From Haloglomus litoreum (GTDB taxonomy: Archaea > Halobacteriota > Halobacteria > Halobacteriales > Haloarculaceae): DNA of 64,000 bases. The notes below the pieces were generated by a model. It saw only the letters and a program-made list of their open reading frames with translations, made no database searches and was not told the DNA's origin. The translations under genes and the position numbers were made by a program. Numbering within the stretch: position 1 is the stretch's first letter; every line of letters begins with the position of its first letter. Below, piece by piece: positions 43,890-51,976 of this stretch. Where the stretch lies: contig NZ_CP119988.1 in the NCBI RefSeq assembly GCF_029338515.1, positions 4,278,001 to 4,342,000 on the forward strand, given 5' to 3'.

Positions 43890-43936
43890 GGTTCGGTGAA
43901 CTTCTGTGTACAGCGTTAGCACGCCGGCAGCCGTGC

Positions 43937-43954
43937 CGTAACGATATCGTTACG
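43937..43954 (-). promoter_or_regulatory. 18-bp perfect palindrome, probable RbkR operator
   Basis: CGTAACGATATCGTTACG is a perfect inverted repeat 47 bp upstream of the riboflavin kinase/regulator start. It is followed on the far side by ATAATAAAAC. Position and symmetry fit autoregulation of the ribB operon, by established RbkR behaviour. Confidence 0.65.
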
Positions 43955-44012
43955 CCATAATAAAACTTGGTGTCGGAGGGGCTCGTGATCCGGTTCGGAT
44001 ATATCTAACAGC

Positions 44013-44786
44013 TCATGTCGACTCCGCGAGCAGCTTCAGCTCGAGTTCGTTGCTCGCGGCGAGGAGCAGGTCCGGAAGCTCCGTCCGGAACCGGTCTCCC
44101 TTCATGCGTTTCGCGGGGCCCGTCACGATGATGGACCCGACGGGGGCCTCCTCCTGGAGGACGGGAACGGCGACCGAACGCATCCCGAGCGTCGTCTCCT
44201 CGTCGTTGAACGCGACACCGCGCTCCCGGATCGTCTCGAGCTCCGCGAGCAGCGCCTCCGGGTCCGTGACGGTGTGTTCGGTCATCCGGGGCAGCCCATG
44301 GGTCTCGAGGATCTCCCGGACGCGCGACTCGGGGAGGTGAGCCAGGATGGCCTTCCCCGCGGCGAGGTGGTGCATGTGGCTCCGCTTCCCGACCCACGCT
44401 CCCACGGTGAGCGCCCGCTGGCCGGCCGACCGGTAGAGGTCTATCACGCGGCCGTGTTCCTCGACGGTGAACCAGACCAGTTCCTCGGTCTCGTCCGCGA
44501 CCCGGTCGATGACCGGCCGGACGACACGCTCGGACGGGAACCGGTTGGTGGCGTGCATCCCGTGGTCGAGGAACCGGAGGCTCAGGTAGAACGTGTCCCC
44601 CTCGCGGACGAGGTACTCGCGGGATTCGAGCGTCTGCAGGTACTCGTGTGCGGTGCTCTTCGCGATGTCGACCCCGGATGCGACCTCGCTCGTGGTGGCC
44701 CCGTCGAGGTCGCGAATCAGTTCGATGATATCGAACACCCGTTCGGCGGTCTTGATTCCCCGCGAGTTCGTCGTATCGTCCGTCAT
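44013..44786 (-). CDS. IclR-family transcriptional regulator
   Basis: 257 residues. N-terminal winged HTH (VASGVDIAKSTAHEYLQTLESREYLVREG) and C-terminal IclR effector domain with MHHLAAGKAILAHLP, AFNDEETTLGMRSVAVPVL and PVGSIIVTGPAKRM. IclR regulators commonly control pathways for aromatic or nitrogen-heterocycle use. Being at the end of the catabolic island, it is the best candidate for its local regulator. The start is taken at ATG 44786, as the upstream extension is unconserved. A GAACGTTC palindrome lies at about 44878-44885. Confidence 0.9.
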   Translation of the reverse strand: MTDDTTNSRGIKTAERVFDIIELIRDLDGATTSEVASGVDIAKSTAHEYLQTLESREYLVREGDTFYLSLRFLDHGMHATNRFPSERVVRPVIDRVADETEELVWFTVEEHGRVIDLYRSAGQRALTVGAWVGKRSHMHHLAAGKAILAHLPESRVREILETHGLPRMTEHTVTDPEALLAELETIRERGVAFNDEETTLGMRSVAVPVLQEEAPVGSIIVTGPAKRMKGDRFRTELPDLLLAASNELELKLLAEST

Positions 44787-45000
44787 GAGTCGAGGGACGG
44801 CTCCTTCCCACCTAAATCTTCGCCCGCCGACTGTGGACCAGGGTGGCACCGTCCGTTCGGAGCCTCCAGGAATATCGAACGTTCATTGTTATCTATCCAC
44901 ATTCCCGCCGGCCGTCGATCCCCCACGGTCCACCGCTCCCGACCGGACGCGCGGGGGCGAAGTCGCGAGCATCGTTACTCGTGTTAGTCCTGGGCGATTC
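44787..45000. other. Intergenic region upstream of the IclR gene
   Basis: No gene seen. Contains the short palindrome GAACGTTC at about 44878-44885 flanked by AATATC and ATTGTT, a possible but unproven regulator site, and GC-rich sequence without clear promoter elements. Confidence 0.4.
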
Positions 45001-45130
45001 GAGCGTGACCCCACAGGGAGCCCCAGCCATTACAGTACTACTCATGTAATGCTCCCTGCCGAGCGCGATCCCACAGGGAGCCCCATCCATTACAGTATTA
45101 CTCATGTAATGCCCCCTGCCGAGCGCGACC
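45001..45130. repeat. 60-bp tandem repeat containing a long hairpin
   Basis: Two full units (45001-45060 and 45061-45120) plus the first 10 bases of a third. The units differ at five positions. Each holds nested inverted repeats, CAGGGAGC...GCTCCCTG (outer; CCCCCTG in the second unit) and CATTAC...GTAATG (inner) around a loop of about 13 bases. No spacer pattern or protein relation was found. A minus-strand frame here reads as a 20-residue repeat but has no other coding support. Confidence 0.8.
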
Positions 45131-45245
45131 CTAACGAGGGATGCGGCCGACATCGCGGGGCCCTCACAACGAGTTATTCAATTTAAATATTTGTAACACT
45201 GCCCGACGAAAAGATTTAGAACGACCGTCCCCAGATCCGACCAGG

Positions 45246-45644
45246 ATGGTCAAGCTAGAGGGTATCGACGGGGCGCGGTTGCGAGCGGCACTCTCGGAGG
45301 TGGAGACGGCCAAGGGAGCCAAACGACTGATGGTGGCGCTGGCGTACAAGGACGGCGTCGACGTCGACGTGCTCACCGCCCGGTACGGCATCCCGCAGTC
45401 GACCGTCTACTACTGGCTCGACCGCTTCGAGGAGCGCGGACTCGAGGACGCGCTGGAGGACGACCACCGTCCGGGGCGCCCACCGAAGCTGACCGACGAG
45501 CAACGCGCCGCGGTCGAGACGTGGCTCTCGGACCCCCCAGAGGGGGCCGAGCGATGGACGGCGGACCGCCTCCGGCGACGGATCAGCGAGGAGTTCGGCG
45601 TCGAGTACTCGGCCGCCCACGTCGGCCGGGAGTTCCTCACCTGA
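45246..45644 (+). CDS. IS630-type transposase N-terminal HTH domain, truncated
   Basis: 132 residues: LTARYGIPQSTVYYWLDRFEERGLEDALEDDHRPGRPPKLTDEQ is the two-HTH N-terminal module of IS630/Tc1-mariner-type transposases. It ends at GVEYSAAHVGREFLT, the point where intact proteins continue into the catalytic DDE domain. No DDE motif follows in any frame, so the element is incomplete. It may be a degenerate insertion or a stand-alone DNA-binding remnant. AT-rich DNA (about 45170-45225) precedes it. No terminal inverted repeats were recognised. Confidence 0.65.
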   Translation: MVKLEGIDGARLRAALSEVETAKGAKRLMVALAYKDGVDVDVLTARYGIPQSTVYYWLDRFEERGLEDALEDDHRPGRPPKLTDEQRAAVETWLSDPPEGAERWTADRLRRRISEEFGVEYSAAHVGREFLT

Positions 45645-46409
45645 GGAATGAGTCCAAGAACTACCATCGTAACCGTTGGCCGCCTCGGATCCCCAATCCG
45701 ACTACTCCACCCGCCTCAACCGATGCATCGACGGATCGTCCTCGAAGAACCAGTACCCCTCTCTACAAGGATATATCTCGTCTGATTCGACCTCGTCGGC
45801 GCAAGCGGACACACCAGGACCCCCGGGACACCCATGGCCCCGGCCACGGACCTGCCGACCGGGACGTTCACGAGGTTCCCGCGACCCGCATCCAGCATTA
45901 CGGGACGACCGCCTTCGTGCAGTGGACGACGCCGTGGAGGTTCACGGCGATGATGTGCTTCCAGTCCGCGGGGTCGATCTCGTGGGGCGGTCTGCCCCCA
46001 CCGTACAGGCTCAGGAGGCCGACACGCGCGTTGTTGACCAGCGTGTCGACGCCACCACAGGCGTCGACGACGGCGTCGAGGGCCTCGCCCACCGCGTCGG
46101 CGTCGGTCACGTCCGCCGGGCAGATGAGCGTCTCCCCGACCACCCGTCGTCGGCCGTCTCGACGAGGCCGCCGCCCTGCACAGCGCCTCGACCGCACGGT
46201 CGACGGTCGACCGGGAGTCACCGAGGTCCTCGATGAGGTCACGCTTCCAGGCGGGCGAGTCGGTCCAGGTACTCGCGGCGTGAGAGCGCGGTGTCCAGCA
46301 TCCCGAGAGACGGCTGTGCGTGCCCGCACAGGGATGAAACAGGCGCCGATACCGGACACGTATCTCGTCCGAGACCCGTCGACGGACCGGACGTGCCGGC
46401 GCGCCGTGC
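45645..46409. other. Gene-poor scar region
   Basis: Apart from the SDR pseudogene at 45863-46143, no credible gene is present. The plus-strand frame crossing it has Arg/Pro-rich composition. A minus-strand tail LDTALSRREYLDRLARLEA near 46240-46300 may be the end of another decayed protein. Confidence 0.5.
45863..46143 (-). pseudogene. Frameshifted SDR fragment related to the gene at 60022
   Basis: The translation holds GETLICPADVTDADAV, VDTLVNNARVGLLSLYGGGRPPHEID and DWKHIIAVNLHGVVHCTKAVVP, which match residues about 70-150 of the SDR at 60022-60756. A TAA stop then falls where the intact gene has His-Met. In the shifted frame MLDAGRGNLVNV continues the alignment before similarity ends. So a one-base deletion broke it, and both ends are lost. 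It retains NNAR in place of the catalytic NNAG. It lies beside a transposase remnant. Confidence 0.8.
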
Positions 46410-48347
46410 TCAGACGGGCAGGAAGTTCCAGTACGACAGCTCCCAGAGCACGACCAGCCCGGCGAGCGCGAGCCCCGTGTAGTGGACCCGGGTGCCGAGG
46501 CCCCATTCCGACTGGCGCCAGGCGAGCGCGGCGATACCGACGATCGCGAGGACGACCGGAACCACCAGGTACGGGACCGCGAGCGCGGCGTCGACGAACG
46601 GATGCTCGCCCGCCATCACGGCGAACGGAGCGCTCGCGGCGACGTTCAGGGCCGCGAGCAGCACCAGCAACAGGACGACCAGGAGGCCGACGAGGCCCCG
46701 GGCGGCCCACGTCCGGCGTGACCACGGTGGCTGGTCGATGCGCCAGCGGTAGGCCGCGAGCAGGCCCCAGCCGAGCACCGACAGCGAGAACAGCGCGAGA
46801 CTCCCGAGGGCCACGACCAGCGTCGTCCCGGCGGTCTCGTGGACGGGGAGCTGCTGGAACGCCGCCGCGGGGTTGCGGTCGAGGAACAGGACCATCCCGT
46901 CGTCGGAGTCACGGAAGACCAGCAGGCCGTCGCCGTCGACCTCGCGGTAGACGTTCGGCTCGAGTTCGACCCAGCGGGTCGCACCGAAACCGAACTGTGT
47001 GGCAGCCGCCGACCGGAGGAGCAGTTCACCGTCGGCGAGCGGGACGACCTCGACGGTCTGGGCCATCGCGGCGAACTTCCACCACGACGTGTACGGCACG
47101 CGGGTCGCGCGGAACTCGCCCGCCAGCGCGGCGGTGCGGTCGGCGGCGCCGGCCGACGGCGAGACCGCGGACGGCGACTCGCCGGGGTAGTAGCGGTCGA
47201 GGAACGCCTCGAGGAACGCGTTGCCGGCCGCCCCGCCGCCGGGCGCGTTGTACGAGACGAACACGCCGACCTCCTCCCCGGGGAGCAACAGCAACTGGGT
47301 GTAGAACAGTTCGGTCGCGCCGCCGTGGCCGATCGCGCGGACGCCGTTGCGGTCCTGCTCGACGAAGCCGTAGGCCATCCCGTTCAGTCGGTCGTCGTGC
47401 GTGAACTGCCGGCTGTGCATCTGACGGACGGTCGCCGGCTCCAGGATGCGCCCGCCGTCGAAGCTCCCCTCGCCGAGGTGCGCGAGCATGAACCGGCCCA
47501 TGTCGGTCGCGGTGGCGCTCATCGAGCCGGCGGGCGGCGTCCCGACGTACTCGAACCGGCCGGCCACGAACGCGCCGTCACGGTACCGGTAGCCGATCGC
47601 GAGGTCGTCGGCCAGGTCCCCGGGGACGGGCTGGCGGAACGTCGAGCGGTCCATCCCGAGCGGATCGAGGACGCTCGCCTCGACGTACTCGTCGAACGGC
47701 GTGTCGGCCCGCTCGGCGACGACGTGGCCGGCCAGGGCCGCCCCCCAGTTCGAGTAGGCCGCCAGCTCACCCGGCGGGCGGACACGGGCGGGACGGGTAT
47801 CGGTGAGGGCCTCCCCGAGCGGCTGCACGGCCGACTGGTCGTACAGGAACAGCCCCTCGTAGACGTCCTCGAAGCCGGCGGTGTGGGTGCCGAGGTGCCG
47901 GAGCGTCACCGGCTCGTCGTAGGTGGCCGGGACCTCGACCGGCGAATCGTCGAGGTAGCTGTTCACGTCGGCATCGAGGTCCAGGTCGCCCGACTCGACC
48001 CCCTGCATCACGGTCGTGTACGTGACGAGCTTCGAGACCGACCCGACCCGGAACAGCGTCCGGTTCGCACGGACCGGGACGTCGTTGGCCACGTCGGCGT
48101 GACCGTACCCCTTCGCGAACAGCAGTTCGCCGTCCTTCACGACCGCCACCGTCGCGCCGGGGATGTGATGCGTCTCCAGCTGACTGGTCACCAGCCCGTC
48201 CACGAACGGTTCGAGGTCGGCCACGGTGAGTTCGGGCGGCGCCGGCTGTGTGGCCGGGCCGGCAGCCGCGGCCGGGGCAGCGACCTGCGCCAGCACGACC
48301 GAGAGCAATACGAGGAGCAGCGTGGAGGTACGGATAGGAGCCCACAT
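46410..48347 (-). CDS. Secreted/membrane beta-lactamase-fold serine hydrolase
   Basis: 645 residues. Signal-like N-terminus (TSTLLLVLLSVVLAQVAAPAAA), then a class C beta-lactamase/D-Ala-D-Ala carboxypeptidase-like domain: Ser103-x-x-Lys106 (SVSK), Tyr198-Ser-Asn (YSN) and HGG (IGHGGAT). The C-terminal about 150 residues hold four membrane helices (LVVALGSLALFSLSVLGWGLLAAY, GLVGLLVVLLLVLLAALNVA, LAVPYLVVPVVLAIVGIAAL, YTGLALAGLVVLWEL). As archaea lack peptidoglycan, an esterase or peptidase acting outside the cell is more likely than antibiotic resistance. Confidence 0.88.
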   Translation of the reverse strand: MWAPIRTSTLLLVLLSVVLAQVAAPAAAAGPATQPAPPELTVADLEPFVDGLVTSQLETHHIPGATVAVVKDGELLFAKGYGHADVANDVPVRANRTLFRVGSVSKLVTYTTVMQGVESGDLDLDADVNSYLDDSPVEVPATYDEPVTLRHLGTHTAGFEDVYEGLFLYDQSAVQPLGEALTDTRPARVRPPGELAAYSNWGAALAGHVVAERADTPFDEYVEASVLDPLGMDRSTFRQPVPGDLADDLAIGYRYRDGAFVAGRFEYVGTPPAGSMSATATDMGRFMLAHLGEGSFDGGRILEPATVRQMHSRQFTHDDRLNGMAYGFVEQDRNGVRAIGHGGATELFYTQLLLLPGEEVGVFVSYNAPGGGAAGNAFLEAFLDRYYPGESPSAVSPSAGAADRTAALAGEFRATRVPYTSWWKFAAMAQTVEVVPLADGELLLRSAAATQFGFGATRWVELEPNVYREVDGDGLLVFRDSDDGMVLFLDRNPAAAFQQLPVHETAGTTLVVALGSLALFSLSVLGWGLLAAYRWRIDQPPWSRRTWAARGLVGLLVVLLLVLLAALNVAASAPFAVMAGEHPFVDAALAVPYLVVPVVLAIVGIAALAWRQSEWGLGTRVHYTGLALAGLVVLWELSYWNFLPV

Positions 48348-48560
48348 ACCGGAGTAGACACGTCGAGAGGGCAGAAATACGCGCGCTCGTTCTCACGGGG
48401 TGGTAATGGAGCGGAGCCGTGGGGGGCGGGCACCCTCATCACCGACCGTCGTAGCGCCGGTCCCCGCCGGACGGACGCCGGACCGCACGCACCCGTTCCC
48501 GGGACGACTCCCCAGCGACCACCCCGGGGAGCCACTCGGGACGGCCGGGGTGACGGGCGC

Positions 48561-49349
48561 TCACTCGGTCCTCTCCGGGGGGTCGGGACGCTTCCGGACG
48601 ACGAGGACGGGCGCCACCGCCCCCTCCGCGACGCGCTCGGTCGCGTCGCCGAGCAGGGACGACAGCAGCGAGGGGCCGCCGGCACCCATCACGATGATGT
48701 CGAACTCGTCGGACCGGTCGACGATGTCCCGGACCGGGGCGTCGGAGTCGGAGTGCTCCGTGTCGATCTGTTCCGCCGGGAGCCCTCTGTCGAGCAGCGT
48801 CTGCCTGGCCCGCTCGACGGCCGCGTCCGCGTCGAACTCGCCGCCGGTGTCCAGTCCCCAGAGCGTCACCGCACCGGCACGGCCGGCCAGCAACGTCGCG
48901 ACGAGGTCCGCGAGGCGGCCGACGTCGACCGCGCCACGGATGGGGACGACCACGTCCTCGATCGCCCCCGTCGGGTTCGGGAGGAGGGTGGCGGTGGCGC
49001 CGACCTCGGCGGCCACCCGCTCGACCGTCTGGTCGCGGTCGTGGGTGAACGCGACGCGGGTCTCCACCCCGCGGCCGACGCCACGGAAGGCGTCCGCGAT
49101 GTCCTCGATCGCGGTCCGGGCCCGCTCCTCGAACTGCATGCTCGCCTGCTCGGTCGGTGTCTGCTCGGGCAGGACGTGATACCCCAGCAGGACGATGGAG
49201 GCGGGCGCGAGGAACTCGACGAGCGGCTCGGAGATGGCCCTGCCCTCCAGAACCTCGACCGGGATGAGGACCCGCGGCGGTTCCCGGATGTCGAGGTCCT
49301 GGTCGGACGTGCTGTCGGCGGCCAGCGGCGCGGGATCGTCGTCGGACAT
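48561..49349 (-). CDS. UspA-family protein associated with an amino-acid permease
   Basis: 262 residues with two Usp-like halves: PRVLIPVEVLEGRAISEPLVEFLAPASIVLLGYHVLPEQ and a C-terminal half ending EFDIIVMGAGGPSLLSSLLGDATERVAEGAVAPVLVVRKRP. The second keeps a G-x2-x-x9-G-like loop with S in place of some Gly, so nucleotide binding is uncertain. The first half has lost the binding loop. Its ATG follows the permease stop with no gap, so it probably regulates that permease, a pairing common in haloarchaea. Confidence 0.88.
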   Translation of the reverse strand: MSDDDPAPLAADSTSDQDLDIREPPRVLIPVEVLEGRAISEPLVEFLAPASIVLLGYHVLPEQTPTEQASMQFEERARTAIEDIADAFRGVGRGVETRVAFTHDRDQTVERVAAEVGATATLLPNPTGAIEDVVVPIRGAVDVGRLADLVATLLAGRAGAVTLWGLDTGGEFDADAAVERARQTLLDRGLPAEQIDTEHSDSDAPVRDIVDRSDEFDIIVMGAGGPSLLSSLLGDATERVAEGAVAPVLVVRKRPDPPERTE

Positions 49350-50786
49350 CTAGAGCACCCCTTTGAGCATCACGTCGGCGGCGTAGTACTTGTACCACCC
49401 GGCGGCCGCGAGCATGATGGCGATGCCGATGACCTGCGAGGCGGGTTGCATGAACCCGATGAGGCCGAAGCTCGCGAGGGCACCGACGCCCGCGACGAGC
49501 GGGTACGCCGGCACCCGGAAGTCCGGGTCGTACCACTCGGGTTCGTCACGGCGCATCGCGATGAGCGCGACGCACATCAGCCCGTACATGACGAGGTGGA
49601 GGAAGGAGGCGACCTCGGCCAGCACCTCCACCTCGCCCAGCGCGACCAGCACGAGGACCGGGCCGCCGGCCATCGCCAGCGCGACGTGGGGGGTGCCGTA
49701 CTTCAGGTTCATCCGGCTCGCGACCTTCGGCAGGAGGGCGTCCCGGCTCACGGCGAAGACGGCCCGCGAGGTCGAGAGGATGGAGGCGTTCGCACTCGAG
49801 ACGGTCGCCAGGAGGCCGGCGAGGAGGATGGCAAGCGCGCCGGCGCTCCCGACGAAGTTCCGAGCCACCTCGACGATGGCCGTCTCGCCGAACGTCTCGA
49901 GCCGCGCACTGCCGAAGGCGCTCGTCGCCACGAAGATGGTCGCGACGTACAGCACCGCGACGATGAGGACCGACCCGACCATCGCCAGCGGGAGGTTCCG
50001 GCCGGGCTGTTTGATGTCGCCGGCGACGGTCGCGACCTGCGCGAACCCGAGATACGACGTGAACACCAGCGCCGCCGTCGTGAACATCGGGAACGGCCCG
50101 TACCGGAAGAAGGTCTCCGGAGTCGACTGGCTGCCGAACACCCCCAGCGCGTCGAGGCCACCGAACCCCAGGAACAGCACGAGGATGGTGAGCAACAGCC
50201 CGACGACGTAGTTCTGGAGCTTCGCGGCGTTCTCCGTCCCGAACAGGTTGAGTGCGGTGAGGAGGACGCCGAACACCAGCGCCATCGGCATGACGATGGG
50301 GACCCCGCCGAGACCCACCCCCGCCTCGGCGAGTAGGGCGGCGGCGTAGTTCCCGAAGCCGACCAGGTAGAACGCCGTCGCGAACACCAGTCCCAGCCAG
50401 ATACTGATGCCGACGACGGCGCCGGGGAGCGCCCCGAGCGCCCGCGAGATGAAGTAGTAGCCGCCGCCGGATTTCGGCATCGCGGTGGCCAGCTCCGACG
50501 CCGGCAGCGCCACCAGCAGCGCGATGACGGCCCCGATGGCGAACGACCCGGCGGCCGCCGGGCCCGCACGCCCCGCCGCGAGGCCGGGGAAGACGAAGAT
50601 GCCCGCGCCGATCATCGTCCCGACGCCGATGGCGATGCCGCCGACCAGGCCGATGGAGCGTTCGAGTTCGGTCCCTTCCTCCGTGACGGTCGCCTCCGCC
50701 GACGCCTCCGTCGAGAGCCCGACCTGCTCCGGCGCCTCGCCGGCCCTGTTCGTCGTCCCTGTCCCCGACTCGGGGGTCGTGCCCAT
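49350..50786 (-). CDS. APC-family amino-acid permease
   Basis: 478 residues with about 12 membrane helices. A 45-residue polar N-terminal tail is followed by [25 protein letters not shown], the APC-family first-helix unwound segment (GxGIF-like GAGIF), and [14 protein letters not shown]. It imports or exchanges amino acids with cations or another amino acid. A partner UspA gene follows immediately. Substrate specificity is not visible. Confidence 0.93.
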   Translation of the reverse strand: MGTTPESGTGTTNRAGEAPEQVGLSTEASAEATVTEEGTELERSIGLVGGIAIGVGTMIGAGIFVFPGLAAGRAGPAAAGSFAIGAVIALLVALPASELATAMPKSGGGYYFISRALGALPGAVVGISIWLGLVFATAFYLVGFGNYAAALLAEAGVGLGGVPIVMPMALVFGVLLTALNLFGTENAAKLQNYVVGLLLTILVLFLGFGGLDALGVFGSQSTPETFFRYGPFPMFTTAALVFTSYLGFAQVATVAGDIKQPGRNLPLAMVGSVLIVAVLYVATIFVATSAFGSARLETFGETAIVEVARNFVGSAGALAILLAGLLATVSSANASILSTSRAVFAVSRDALLPKVASRMNLKYGTPHVALAMAGGPVLVLVALGEVEVLAEVASFLHLVMYGLMCVALIAMRRDEPEWYDPDFRVPAYPLVAGVGALASFGLIGFMQPASQVIGIAIMLAAAGWYKYYAADVMLKGVL

Positions 50787-50929
50787 ACGGGGAGGGCACC
50801 CGCTGGGGACAAGAAATCAAGGGCCAACGCGGACCCACGGACCCGGAACGGCCGGTAGCACGACTGAGCGACCGTCTCGCTGGCGAACTCGTCCGGACGA
50901 CCCGCCCCGCGACGCGGCGACCGGCGCCG

Positions 50930-51565
50930 CTACGAGTTCGAGACCCAGCCGAGGTACTGCCGGGCCTCCTCGTCGGACACCTGCCCGAAGTCGCGGTAGA
51001 ACGAGCCGACGGCGCCGAAGTGGGCCGGCTCCTCGACCGCGATGACCTCGTCGGCCTCGGATTCGAGGTCGGACAGCGACTCCGGCGGCCCGACCGGGAC
51101 CGCGAGGACGACCCGCTCGGCGCCGGCCCCCCGGACCTGCCGGAGACAGGCCCGCGCGGTGGCGCCCGTGGCGACCCCGTCGTCGACGACGACCACGCGC
51201 TTGCCCGCGAGGTCGGGCGCCGGTCGGTCACCGCGGTACTTCGCGAGCTTCTCGCGGGCGGTCTCGGCCGCCCGCTCGCGCTCGGCCGCGATGTACGCCT
51301 CGCCGACCCCGTGGCGCTCGATGATCCCGTCGTTGAGCCAGACGCTCCCGTCGCTCGTGGCGGCGCCGATGGCGAACTCCTCGTTGCCGGGCATCCCCAT
51401 CTTCTTCGCCGCGATGATGTCCAGCGGGACGTCCAGCCGGTCGGCGACCGGCCGCGCGACCGGCAACGCCCCGCGCGGGATGGCGAGGACGAGGTCCGCC
51501 TCGACGCCGCGCGCCGTGAGACGGTCGGCGAGTTGCTCGCCCGCGTCCGTTCGGTCCTGGAACAT
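50930..51565 (-). CDS. Phosphoribosyltransferase-fold protein
   Basis: 211 residues, type I PRTase. The PRPP-loop motif is VVVVDDGVATGATARAC and the hood/N-terminal part is VLAIPRGALPVARPVADRLDVPLDIIAAKKMGMPGNEEFAIGA. This subgroup (with GNEEFAIGA and a YRGDRP-containing insert) is often called a predicted phosphoribosyltransferase; its substrate is unknown and no base-specific motif is present. The start ATG 51565 matches the family start FxDRTDAGEQLADRL. Confidence 0.9.
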   Translation of the reverse strand: MFQDRTDAGEQLADRLTARGVEADLVLAIPRGALPVARPVADRLDVPLDIIAAKKMGMPGNEEFAIGAATSDGSVWLNDGIIERHGVGEAYIAAERERAAETAREKLAKYRGDRPAPDLAGKRVVVVDDGVATGATARACLRQVRGAGAERVVLAVPVGPPESLSDLESEADEVIAVEEPAHFGAVGSFYRDFGQVSDEEARQYLGWVSNS

Positions 51566-51976
51566 ATCCGGGAGCACGCGCCAGAGGCGCAAAAGCGCCG
51601 CGCCGACTCCGGGGAGCGTCGGACCTCGTCGTCGGTATCGTCCGTCGTGGCGACGAACGGGGCCAGGGCCGGGGACGACGCGAGGAAGCCGACCGCGCCG
51701 AGCGTCTCCATGGTGGTGCGGGTCCCGTGGACCCGCTCCGGGGACAGCAACGCGGGCGTTCCGTGACGGCTGCCGCACCCGGGCGACGAGGTCGGACGGG
51801 GGGAGACAGCCCGCATTACTCGGCCTGGCGCCGAGCTTACTCCTCGATAACCCCGGCGTATAGCGGCGGCACGGCGGTAACCGGGGCGTTCAGTTCCCGT
51901 TCCCGGCGGCGTTCGCCGGGCCTAGGGATCCGATGCCGGATAATAACGAAGAGCGAAGGCGGAGAGGGCCGAGACC
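51566..51976. other. Gene-free intergenic region
   Basis: 411 bases between divergently read genes with no frame of haloarchaeal composition. An imperfect TATA-like ATAATAACG lies at about 51941-51950, about 30 bp before the surface-protein start, and is probably its promoter. Confidence 0.5.

Noticed and set aside
45001-45130. CRISPR array
   Set aside because: Units are contiguous with no unique spacers, only two copies, and no cas genes.
44893-45153. 86-residue minus-strand frame with a 20-residue repeat
   Set aside because: The repeat is only a translation of the 60-bp hairpin units; no start signals or family.
45246-45644. Complete IS630 element
   Set aside because: No DDE catalytic domain in any downstream frame and no terminal inverted repeats recognised.
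46839-50336. 1165-residue plus-strand open frame
   Set aside because: Antisense to the beta-lactamase-fold, UspA and permease genes, which have strong domain evidence; composition is that of a shadow frame.
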